Shown: positions 22,548 to 31,799 of the stretch, one piece after another
Layout of the letters: every line of letters starts with the position of its first letter
Numbering within the stretch: position 1 is the stretch's first letter
NCBI GenBank assembly: GCA_015179125.1
Contig: WHVA01000375.1
Location: 51,223 to 115,222 of the forward strand
Direction of reading: 5' to 3'
DNA length: 64,000 nucleotides
From: Gautieria morchelliformis
Lineage: Eukaryota > Basidiomycota > Agaricomycetes > Gomphales > Gomphaceae
Notes under the pieces: generated by a model
What the model was told of the DNA's origin: nothing
The model's database searches: none
The model's input: the letters and a program-made list of their open reading frames with translations, nothing else
Translations under genes and position numbers: made by a program

Positions 22548-22985
22548 TGACTTTCCGTAGCCCTAAAATCCTAAACTCGCAGTTCTAAAGTAGCTTCGCG
22601 TGAGAAAAGTTGTAGGTTTAGACCAAGGTTCAAACCGTAAGACCAATTTTCAAACGAGAGTCATAAGGTCCAAGCTGTCATCGGCGTACGCTCGGCATCT
22701 CGCTGGCCCGACATCTAGCCAGGCTCCTGGGACAGCCAGCCGTTGTAGAGTGTGTTGATGTCCAAATTGGGCCAAATGTGATGCCAGCTGTCAGACCTGT
22801 CAGTTATGGACTTTGATTATGGCTAGAAAGGGGGTCCGACCCCCTGCGTAGATTCAGAGGTCTGGGCGATGGGACAAGGATCGGGCGGAGCTTTAATGTG
22901 CTTCCCTGTCACCGGCTAGCTCCCGGCTCGTTGTTCCGAGGCATTTAGGAAAAGGAATTTAGGATTTTAGGTCTACGGAAAGTCA
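22548..22985. mobile_element. ~440 bp MITE-like element
   Basis: Inverted termini at 22548-22576 and 22956-22985 share TGACTTTCCGTAG and CCTAAAATCCTAAA. No coding sequence inside. It lies 80 bp from the preceding TIR element but has different ends. Confidence 0.6.
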
Positions 22986-23208
22986 TCCACTGTACTCTTT
23001 CTTTCTTTCTTCGCTCGGCCGCATTTGCCGCTTCGTCTTCTATTAGCATGTGATAGTATACATAACGTCATAAAGCGTTACAGTTCTGAAACCTTTACGT
23101 CCGTACGTCACACCATGGAACCTGTCCCGCCTCAAAAGGATGTCTCTCACCTTCCCTCCTGCTGGTCTACTGGATCCCTGACCATTAGCAAACCGGACAA
23201 ACATCCAA

Positions 23209-24201
23209 ATGCCTCGCGTGTTCTACACATTTGGTGTTGTGGCCTTATTCTCGGCCTTTGTGCTCCAGTTTCTTGTCTCCATATCACTCCCTTACCTTGA
23301 TACATTGGATATTGCGCGTGTACACTTCAATTCGGGAAAGAGCACCGTTTCTCAGCTTCAAGACCCCATATCCGAACTCAGAGTGCGTGGTAGATTTATT
23401 TATGAGCTAATTCTTTACCAATGCGAGCGTAGTTGGGCGTGTGGGCATTCTGCGTGGATAGTGCGACCACTGGTGCTACCACATGCTATCACACCGGCCA
23501 TGGGTATTCTGTGGGTGAGTCTGACGGCTCCTTGGTGTGGTATGTCGCTGAGTATTGCCACAGGTGTGACAGGACCGCAAAATGGCCAGGTCGTAAATAT
23601 CCATTCCAGCTGGACGAGAGGGCTTGCAGTTCACCCAGCTGGTCAGTTGCATATCTTCTCCAATGTCTTCACGTGATCTCATATAGGAAGCAGCGACGGG
23701 CATAATATTTATCGCCCTTCTCTCCGCCATGTCCACCCATCTGACCGTCATGCTGTAAGCCCTTATTTTCTACCCCGTTCTTACCTTCGCTTATCCAATG
23801 TACAGCGTTGCGTCGCTCCTCTCATTCCTTGCAGCTCTGGTCACGCTTGTTGCATTTGCAATCGACATTGTCCTGTTTGCGCTCACAAAGGAGAGGATCC
23901 ACAATCTTCGCGGTGTGGCCTCAAACACCGATGCTGGTCCTGGTATGTGCCCCCTCCCTCTTATCCCGCGAGTCTGCATCTATGTCGTTTCTTTGATGTC
24001 CTCTGTCTGATAATGGTATGCTGACGCATCGTATCAGGCTTCTGGCTCACCCTGGCAACGTTCCTCCTCCTTCTCATGGCAGGCTGCACTGTCTGCTTTG
24101 GTAGACACCGTGAATGCGCCACGTCTTCCAAGGTTGCTCCCATAACGCCTAGTGATCAGAAGCGCCCTTTCTGGCGCAGGTGGAGACGTACGGCATATTG
24201 A
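23209..24201 (+). CDS. SUR7/PalI-family four-TM membrane protein
   Basis: Multi-exon plus-strand gene. Exon 1 (from the ATG at 23209) encodes TM1 (FYTFGVVALFSAFVLQFLVS) and part of the first extracellular loop. Next exons encode a Cys-containing loop (GVWAFCVDSA, CYHTGHGYSV, the SUR7/PalI C-x-C-like region), TM2 (GIIFIALLSAMSTHLTVML, near 23706-23755), TM3 (LLSFLAALVTLVAFAIDIVL) and TM4 (FWLTLATFLLLLMAGCTVCF), then a short basic tail ending RRTAY. Introns lie near 23385-23430, 23642-23690, 23757-23806 and 23943-24038. Family members act at eisosomes or in pH sensing (Rim9/PalI) at the plasma membrane; which subfamily this is cannot be told. Confidence 0.75.
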
Positions 24202-24907
24202 AGATGGGAGAGGTGTTACAACTTAGCATGAAGTCACGCCCGGTGGTCCATTGTTCACAGCTACTATAGAGGACGATCAGTGACGTCTAAGACGACTTTC
24301 CGAGTTTTCTTTCTTGAGTTCTTTCACGTCCTTGGAAAATAGCCATTTCTTGCTTCATCAAAATCATACATAGACCAGAATGCAGTATCATTATCTAGCT
24401 GCCCATGCCAGTCCTAAAATTACCAAATATTCCCTTCAATTGCACTGCGCTTACATGTAATTCATCATTCTCAGTTCAACAGGAGTTAGCTGTATGGGCG
24501 CACTATGCGTGCTGGTCACTGGCTCCAACGCCTCCCTACAGTAGCTCTCATTAGCGTAACTAGCGGGGTGGTGCGTACGTACGAGCAACAAGCTCGAAGC
24601 ATATATAGTGCATAGTGCATAGACAGGGAGCCATTATTGTTCTGGTGAGGCCACCACCGTACTTCGCTTTGAATACCTGACGTAGGAATTCAGATGATAT
24701 TCTACGTATCTACGAGATATCTTCAACGTTTTCACCAAATAGCGCGGGCTCGATACTTGTGTAAATGTCGACGTTCTTACCACGTTCCTGCTGCATATTG
24801 ACCAAGGATCGCCGGAATAACTGTTATGAAAAGTCTTACCGATGCGCTGACCGAACTGCAGGCCACGGTTGCTGCAATGAAGTGAAAAGGTCACATCCTC
24901 GAGTTGT

Positions 24908-25026
24908 AGTACAAGCTGTACATTGTCTCCGACATTCGGAGCTTTTTGACATGATTTTCAAGTGCCGGCATTTGAAAATCATGTCAAAAAAGCTATAAAC
25001 ATTGGAGAGAACGTACAGCTTGTACA
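24908..25026. repeat. ~115 bp head-to-head palindrome
   Basis: Arms 24908-24968 and 24969-25026 meet at GTGCCGGCAT with almost no spacer. They share TTTTTGACATGATTTTCAA and the outer GTACAAGCTGTAC. Both outward-reading arms can be read as N(V/I)G(D/E)NVQLV, with mostly third-base or conservative differences, so the arms look like diverged coding copies. No host gene was recognised around it. Confidence 0.7.
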
Positions 25027-25029
25027 ATG

Positions 25030-27900
25030 TCTGGGGTTCGTGTCGTTCCCAACAGACGTCACATACGAAATAGTGCTTGATGTATGTGTCGGTATCAACA
25101 CCCAGCCATCGCTCAACTGTAGCTATAGTGATTGCGAATCAGTTTCGCCGAGTGTAGGGTCTCGCTGGAGAAAAGAAGCAACTGTACTTTGGGATGACTC
25201 TAGCACGGCTTGTGTCGTGATATTTGTGGTTACTCCAAATGTGCTGGCGATAAATACGCGAACATAGGCCTCACAGACGATGGGATGTTCAACAAAAGCA
25301 GGTGGAAGAAGAGTGGGATCGAAAGGAGTATCGGGGTCCGATGGTTCTGGCTCAGCTGAGAAGGAAACAAGGTTCCCCGTTGTACAAAGTCCGGGTCATG
25401 AGTCAAATCAACAGGATCGTCGTCATGGTCAGAACCAGCAGAAAGATCACCAACAAAAGAGCTGGCAAGCGAGTCATCAGAAAGAAAGTCCACGGGTGGT
25501 CCGAGCTCAGAGTCAGCTGTGCTGCGCTACTACTACTAGAACGAAACTCGCTTGCTCAGAAAATTGAAAGCTTGAAAGCCGAAAACCAAAAACCAAAAGC
25601 TGATTAAAATCAAGCTTTTTTCTTCTTCTAATGTGGTGGCACATTCTAGCTCCGGCGGCCCTACCGTGGTGGAGCCATTGATACCCAAACCTGTGGGAGG
25701 GGCCGGGAGATCAGCCAAGGACCACAACAAGCCTGGATATAACCCACAAGATGCTGTGGGACTTAAGATCTCTATAACAGTATTCAAGTCAGCTCTTTAT
25801 TATATATTTTCAGTGTGCATATACCCGAGTTCCATTGACAGATAATAATGCGCAGGATTACGTGTGACATCAAGCCCTGGCGTCGGGAATGGATAGGGGG
25901 ACAGTAAAGGATTACGACGACATTGAGAGTGTGGCTGCAGTATGCCGCAGGTGCGCGTGTCCGTCGTTGAGCGGTTTCATGTTTGTCTCCCGCATATGAA
26001 ATAATAGGTGAAGAAGAAAGGCCGCATTATGAACACAACTGGCCAGCACTAGCGATGATTAAGAAGTACTTACGGGGGCAAGGGTATTGTGCACATCAGA
26101 AAGTCAAACAAGGCAAGCAACCCATGGACAACACTGATGTATCCGCGAAGGGAGAACCTGACGACGAAGAGGCCACCTTTGATACTCGACGTGCGTCGAG
26201 GCTATATCAAGATCGTAACGAGAAGATCTCATCTCAGATTCTGCTTGTCTCTCAAAGCTTCGGGCCACGGCGTGGCGTTTGCGCTCGAGTGCCTGGTTTA
26301 CCTCGTTTGCCTTGAGGTGACGCTCACGGGTGCGAGGGATCTGAAGCAAGTGGCTCCTGCAGTCTGTGTAGTGGCAGGGTGCAGGGATGCGTGCACGTAT
26401 GGATGGCATGTACAACGATGAGCAGTCGGCACGTCGGACTTTTTGTGCAACAGTGACGCGTCAACAACGCGTCGAGGGCGATGACGCGCGTGCCTGCAAT
26501 ACTGTATAGAATTATGTAGAGCAAGCAAAAATAACAAGCCGCATATATCCTCGTCAGAGACTTTGAATAATATTTTGAATATTGGCTCACATATAAGCTA
26601 AATATCTCGATAGGAGATATTTGGCAGATACTCAGAAGATATTTTGAGTTTTACTCAATTTCTTAAGGAGGCTTTTGGTTCAAAGTGCGGTGCACGTTGT
26701 GCAAACAAAATAATCCCTAGCTTTATGTAGCTAATCTTAGCTGTATATTAGCATATCCATTCATGCACAGTCACTTCCCGTTCACAGTCGTATTTTCTAT
26801 ATAGCTGACTCCGCCTTTCAGCTAGAATACAATAGTCCATGCGTAAGTATACAGGGACAAGCCCAACCACTAAGCTACATAAGTAAGCGAGGAAGGCTGT
26901 TGAACATATGACCTTTATGTAAATTCCGTTTGTTTTTCATTTACCAAATGAAAAGACCGGAGCAGAAGCACTAAAAATCAGCGGTCCACGAGCTCGAGGG
27001 AGGGAGCGGCGTCAATACTAATTGTTAGTAATACCCCTCGGAAATGAACTGCCTGCAGGACTAACCTGCATCAGCTGATTCAGGAGGGTGCAGTGAATAA
27101 GTCATGATCCTGGAGCTTTTCGGAAGTTAACAGCGTCGGCCCTTGCCAGAGAACGCATGCCACTCTCCGGGTCGACAATTGCCAGAGAGTATTGCAAATA
27201 TATAAGGATGAAGGAACACAGAATGGTGTCTTCCATTGGTCCGCTCTGGCTTGACATTAATACCGACCCAACCGACAGGTAGCGAAGCTTTCACTTGAGT
27301 ACCGTAAACTAACTTGCACCATACGAGTTGCCCCTTTGACAAATAACGGTGATCATACCTTGACTGCGGAGTAAATCGAGGTCTCAGACTCTGGGACCTC
27401 GATTTACTCCTTCGTTGGTGCGCGAGACCAGATGGAGCAGCAGCTACGTAAGAAGGCAGATATCCCCCCCTCGAAATCAAGGTTTCAAGTCTCGTCGTAT
27501 GTTGCAAAGCAGCAAGGTTACTCTCCTGTAAGGGTCGATCTCGTGACGAACATTCGATAGACACTTGCAGCTATTGGCGGTCTCTTCAACGGCGCCACGG
27601 CGATTCAGAACTGGCTCAGCCTGAGCGCCAGGCTTATAGCGAAGTTGATACCCCATGATCGTCTATAGGCTTTACAAGTGCCGGAAGTTGCCTAAGAAAT
27701 TCCCCTCGATCGTATCCAGAAAGAGCAGATGACAGGTGTCCTCTGGACCACAGCGTTGGGTCTCCCAATGTACAACCCTGCAGGAAAAGCAAAACGCGGC
27801 AGGCGAGGCAGAATAGGACATAGTATTTGTTGTATTGCCGTGTTCACGTAGTGTATAGATCATGGCGATTCAGGGACACAATCTGCCGGTGTGAGCCGCA
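25030..27900. other. Gene-poor region with unassigned short frames
   Basis: No recognisable family. A minus-strand acidic stretch (MDFLSDDSLASSFVGDLSAG, from 25493) and a 145-codon minus-strand frame (27564-27127) exist but have no motifs or supporting splice structure. AT-rich palindrome-like DNA occurs at 26560-26660. Confidence 0.4.
27368..27410. repeat. 16 bp-arm perfect hairpin
   Basis: GGAGTAAATCGAGGTC at 27368-27383 is followed by an 11 bp loop and its exact reverse complement at 27395-27410. It has no T-run typical of a terminator. Confidence 0.9.
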
Positions 27901-27933
27901 GAATACGCTCCACTGTAGCATAAACATTATCCT

Positions 27934-28171
27934 TAATGATCTCTTGATATAATCTAGCTGTAAGAAGGATGGAGGTGAGTTGCTTCCATCTGCTTGATCA
28001 GGGCTGACTTCCCAGTCCCCGCGGCTCCAATTGTTAAAACATCCAGCGGTTGATATGGATGTTTCAACACTTGGAGCCGGGGGGATTGGGAAGTCAGCCC
28101 TCATCAAGCAGATGGAAGCAACTCCGCTCCAGGGATTTCCTTATTACGACGATTATATCAAGAGATCATTA
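27934..28171. pseudogene. Head-to-head P-loop GTPase-like gene fragments
   Basis: Two 67 bp arms (27978-28044 minus, 28057-28123 plus) face outward from a 12 bp spacer and match at about 62 of 67 positions. Outer blocks 27934-27953 / 28152-28171 continue the symmetry (TTATATCAAGAGATCATTA). Each arm encodes a Walker A site: minus DVLTIGAAGTGKSALIKQM, plus (after an ATG at 28055) DVSTLGAGGIGKSALIKQM. The motif and the following KQMEAT with a YQEII(K/N)-type helix resemble the start of G-protein alpha subunits or Ras-like GTPases. No later G-box motif is found, so these are fragments. Confidence 0.55.
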
Positions 28172-28450
28172 ATGTATGCCATCTGAAATAGAGAACTCCG
28201 AAATACCACTGTCGACCTCAATCATCTACCACTGGGAATATCATCTTGCCATTACATAAATAAGTCATTGTCGGGAAGCAAATCCTGGAAGGTTCCCCAT
28301 GATTCGTCCGGCTATGGCGACACACGATCAGATCCGACGACAGAAGACATGCCACTAAAGTTTATCGCTTACCGAGTTAATAGTTCGAGGATGGCTTAGC
28401 CGCCTGATCAGGAGCCGGAAGGCGAGTAATATCCAGTGGATGGAGAGTGT

Positions 28451-28499
28451 AAGAATACTAAACGAGACCGGTAGTCAAACGACCGGTCTCGTTATTCTT
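28451..28499. repeat. Inverted repeat, 12 bp perfect core
   Basis: AACGAGACCGGT at 28461-28472 and its exact complement at 28482-28493. Arms extend outward as AAGAATA / TATTCTT after a 3 bp bulge. Confidence 0.85.
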
Positions 28500-29018
28500 C
28501 CGAGGAAGGCCAACCGAAAGGATGCAACTACTTATACAATCTAGTGGTAATAGACCGCGCGAATAGGTGGACAAAAAGTGTCTTGCATCTACGCAAGGCA
28601 GCAAAAAGGGAAAACAATCGCGAACGAAAACAAGGAGTAGTCACATATATTGTCTTGCAACACGAGTATTATTAGTAAGTTTTCTGCAATTGTCTTTCGT
28701 TGACAATACGGTACGTACAAGTGCATTATTGTGAACGAATATGGTAACTGCCATTCAATTGCGGAGCCAATCCTCGGCCTCATTCCTAATAAGTCTCTCA
28801 TTTTTTCAAGTAAGTACTATAAGCTTCTCCGCTGTGTTACAGTACTTGTTGACGTATATATTTCCGCAACCAAGGCCATACCTATTTGACTTCCCATTCA
28901 ACCGCGACGCCACGCCCTTGACCGACCACATTTAGTCGAAAGTCAAACTAGCGGTGACAATCGACCAAACCACTCAACACTACGGCGTCTTTATCCCCAT
29001 ATCGTGGAAAGTTGAAAC

Positions 29019-30149
29019 ATGTCTGACTTGCAACCCATCCATCAGGACGCCGCCAGCCACAACAGTCATGACTTGAAAACCATCGAACACGACGGCGTCA
29101 GCCACGACCCAAAGGGTGCTGCATCCCACATCTTCAGGAAAAATCTCATAGACCATCTCACGCAATATTGCATGAAGCCACGCACGATTCTCCACGTTGG
29201 AGCTCAGCCCAACAGCACCCCACACGTGGGCACACTCGTAACATTCTCTGTTGCGTTTGCGCTTGCGAAGCGTATCCAGGAAAACCCATCGGGTTCTCCC
29301 CGTGATGTGCTTATTTCCCTTGATCTCGTCGACACCGCCCCGTCCCAGCAGCGCATGGAGGGTGGAATCAAGTACCAGCAAAGCCATCGCTACACGGGTG
29401 AAATGCACAAGTATATGGATGGTTTCAAGCAGACAATGCAGTCATTACATTCATACAGCGGTGTGCCTTGGCGCATTCGTACCCAGGAGGAATTTTTATC
29501 CCACCCTGAGATGCCAAGCGTTGTTCAAGACATTGTTCGGAGGCGCGAGGAGCTTGCCAAATCACTCGCTCCAGAAACGGGGCACCTCGCCATCCGTGCT
29601 ACATGTCCACATGCAAACTGTGGTCTATCCGACAAGCATGGCATCCGCAACGTATACAACGACAAAGAAAAAACAATCGTCTTCCATTGTCCATTCCATG
29701 GGGAATACACCGTCGACATCACCACTACATCTGGAGTGTCGCGTCTGGAGTTCAACACTCCTCTTCGGAATCTCGTTCGCGCCATGGCTTTCATGCGGGA
29801 GCCAGATGTAACATACATCCATGTTACAGGCGCGGACTACTCAGGGTACTATCAGGAACAGCTGTTATGGCGTCATATAAATCAACCTGTCCTCGTATTC
29901 TATTCTCCCCTCATTCTCGATTGGTCGGGGGCGAAATTATCTAAAAGTCTCTACGTGAAAAAGGATGCGTATAAGTACCTTGTTGAACAAGGCCTCGAAT
30001 ACTTGGTGTCGTACGAGGTATTCATGAAACAGGGGAGGGAGCTTCGCATTATATACGACGAGGTGTCAGATTGGGTGGCGAATCCTTTTAAGCTCTTCCG
30101 GTCGTATAGTATATACTATATGAGTAATCTCTTTCAGGGCAAAGATTGA
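29019..30149 (+). CDS. Stand-alone class I aminoacyl-tRNA synthetase-like enzyme (LysRS-I-like core)
   Basis: Intronless 376-codon gene with ATG at 29019. A variant of the class I HIGH motif is seen as PNSTPHVGTL (about residue 64), preceded by ILHVGAQ. A Cys/His zinc ribbon insert follows (CPHANCGLSDKH, then FHCPFHGEY, about residues 194-228). Then come HVTGADYSGYYQEQ and the KMSKS loop as WSGAKLSKSLYVK (about residue 312). The order is that of the Rossmann catalytic domain of class I lysyl-tRNA synthetases. The protein is ~150 residues shorter than those enzymes and stops just after KMSKS and a short helix, so the anticodon-binding domain is missing. It should still bind ATP and activate an amino acid or related acid; the acceptor is unknown. 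Both signature motifs and the four metal-ligand candidates are intact, so it is probably functional. Confidence 0.75.
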   Translation: MSDLQPIHQDAASHNSHDLKTIEHDGVSHDPKGAASHIFRKNLIDHLTQYCMKPRTILHVGAQPNSTPHVGTLVTFSVAFALAKRIQENPSGSPRDVLISLDLVDTAPSQQRMEGGIKYQQSHRYTGEMHKYMDGFKQTMQSLHSYSGVPWRIRTQEEFLSHPEMPSVVQDIVRRREELAKSLAPETGHLAIRATCPHANCGLSDKHGIRNVYNDKEKTIVFHCPFHGEYTVDITTTSGVSRLEFNTPLRNLVRAMAFMREPDVTYIHVTGADYSGYYQEQLLWRHINQPVLVFYSPLILDWSGAKLSKSLYVKKDAYKYLVEQGLEYLVSYEVFMKQGRELRIIYDEVSDWVANPFKLFRSYSIYYMSNLFQGKD

Positions 30150-30265
30150 GGTCAATTTAGTTGTTGAAATGCCATAGTACATTATCTGCGTCTCTGGAAA
30201 GTCACTTTTGGGTCTCTACACACTCATGACACATCTTGCAAAGCTACACGAAAGAAAATCATCGG

Positions 30266-31158
30266 TCAGAATAATTGTTCCTGCTGCTCCCAAGGGACAT
30301 CTTCACATAGCTGTCGCGGCAGGTACGTAAACCGCTGGGGTGGGAACAAATGGTAGCCCTCCCGAAGTCTTGCTAGTGGCAATGGCTCAAGCAGTTTGTG
30401 CAGATGCAGGACTTCGTACGCATATTTCGCATCTTTTAAGCCTTTATTGAATTCAGCGTTGCCGATACCGTCTTCAGAATCGATGTCACCAGGAGTCTTG
30501 CCCTTGCTATAGATTTTTTCGTTACTATGATCCGCACGTAAAAAGGTGGTGTGGGACAGGTACCTGACGGTCGCAACATATCGCAAAGTCTGATCTGGGC
30601 TGGAAACATAGAACCTATCACAGCCTCCATATCATCATACTATCCACGAGGAGGAAGACATACACCTACCACATCCGTTCTACTGTTTCAGGTATAAGAT
30701 ACTTTCGAAATTCGTGGTTCTTGGCTCTAGAAACGATATTGTCCATATGTGGACCCTTGATCGAGATGAAAATGTCCGAGTTGACTACTAGTATAGGGTT
30801 CGCTTTTCCTTTCCTTGTGACCTTGGCAGGTGGTTTCGAAATATCTTTAGGCATAGGTTGATCACAGCTATGGGACGCCGATTAAATGTGCATTGATAGA
30901 CAGACAGCAAGCTCGCTCACCAACCACCACGACTGCGGCGTCGTTATTATGTAATTTGGTTGTGCCTGTGAAAGTATTGCGACTCCGTGAGTCAGCGGAG
31001 TCCGGTAAGTAGATGAGCCTCCCGGACGCAATACGATATGCACGATATGCACTTGGAATGTGACTGTAGTCATTACTCACGGTATGTTGTTTGCTAAGTA
31101 TATATTTGCGTTGTTGTCGAAAGTCGCCGTGCGTTGATTTACTGATAAAGCTGCCCAT
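30266..31158 (-). CDS. Hypothetical protein, multi-exon (tentative)
   Basis: Several minus-strand stretches look coding but are not recognised: MGSFISKSTHGDFRQQRKYI from 31158 (an N-myristoylation-like MGxxxS start), ILVVNSDIFISIKGPHMDNI and EFRKYLIPETVERMW in 30854-30666, and YVATVRYLSHTTFLRADHSN to the terminal VPWEQQEQLF at 30266. Introns are needed near 31080, 30860 and 30640. Exon joins were not proven, and the first part may belong elsewhere. Confidence 0.35.
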
Positions 31159-31227
31159 ATTATTAATACTTACTGAGCATCGCTACTAAACATCAGTTGA
31201 ACTTCGCAGCTGAAGCCCCTGAAGTCC

Positions 31228-31778
31228 ATGGACTGGAAGGAAAGAGCGCTGGGTGTTGTCTCAGACACTACTTACGCAGGCTGGTCTTCTGCTAATATCA
31301 ATTACTTGACGGTAGAGCCCGCGAAGTCTGAATATATAAACGGAAATATCATATTTCCGTTCATATATTCAGTATGGCGGCCATACTGCATGGACGTTGT
31401 ATCAGGGGTCTTCCCCGAAATCGGATCCACTCAGGGAGGTCGCATCAAAATTCCTCTAGAATCTCGCTGCGCATGGAATAAGGTGCAATTGTGGTCGTGG
31501 ATGTGCAGGTATATCCATTAAAGCCCGGATTCGCCCCTTCAATTAATGTGACCCTGACACGCCTCAGGGACTCGGGTATTGAAGATGCAATTCGCTGGAC
31601 CGGGTTCAGGTCCGATGCGCAGAATCCACCTGGATTCTGGACAAATCATAGCTTCATTAAACGTGTTCGTTCTGAACAGGCTACAAGTTCACAGGGTAGT
31701 AATATTTTCGTGAAGCACAGCCTGTTACGGCCGAACACCGATGTGAGTACAAACTTAAGTATCTCTTGGACAAAATGA
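31228..31778 (+). other. Possible coding fragments, unrecognised
   Basis: Two overlapping plus-strand frames (31228-31521 and 31491-31778). The second (VDVQVYPLKPGFAPSINVTL...) has a composition like a beta-rich domain. The first is interrupted by the palindrome at 31328-31372. No family was identified. Confidence 0.25.
31328..31372. repeat. Near-perfect 22 bp-arm palindrome
   Basis: CTGAATATATAAACGGAAATAT at 31328-31349, a single-base spacer, and its complement at 31351-31372 with one mismatch. Such tight palindromes are unstable in DNA, so it is probably recent or structurally tolerated. Confidence 0.9.
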
Positions 31779-31799
31779 TCTTGAAGCCATTCCTGTTGT

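Noticed and set aside
27127..27564. 145-codon minus-strand frame
   Set aside because: It spans a perfect hairpin and has no recognisable domain or splice context.
30265..31158. G-protein alpha subunit matching the 28 kb P-loop
   Set aside because: The MGSFIS start suggested a myristoylated G-alpha, but downstream exons show no Walker A, switch or NKxD motif.
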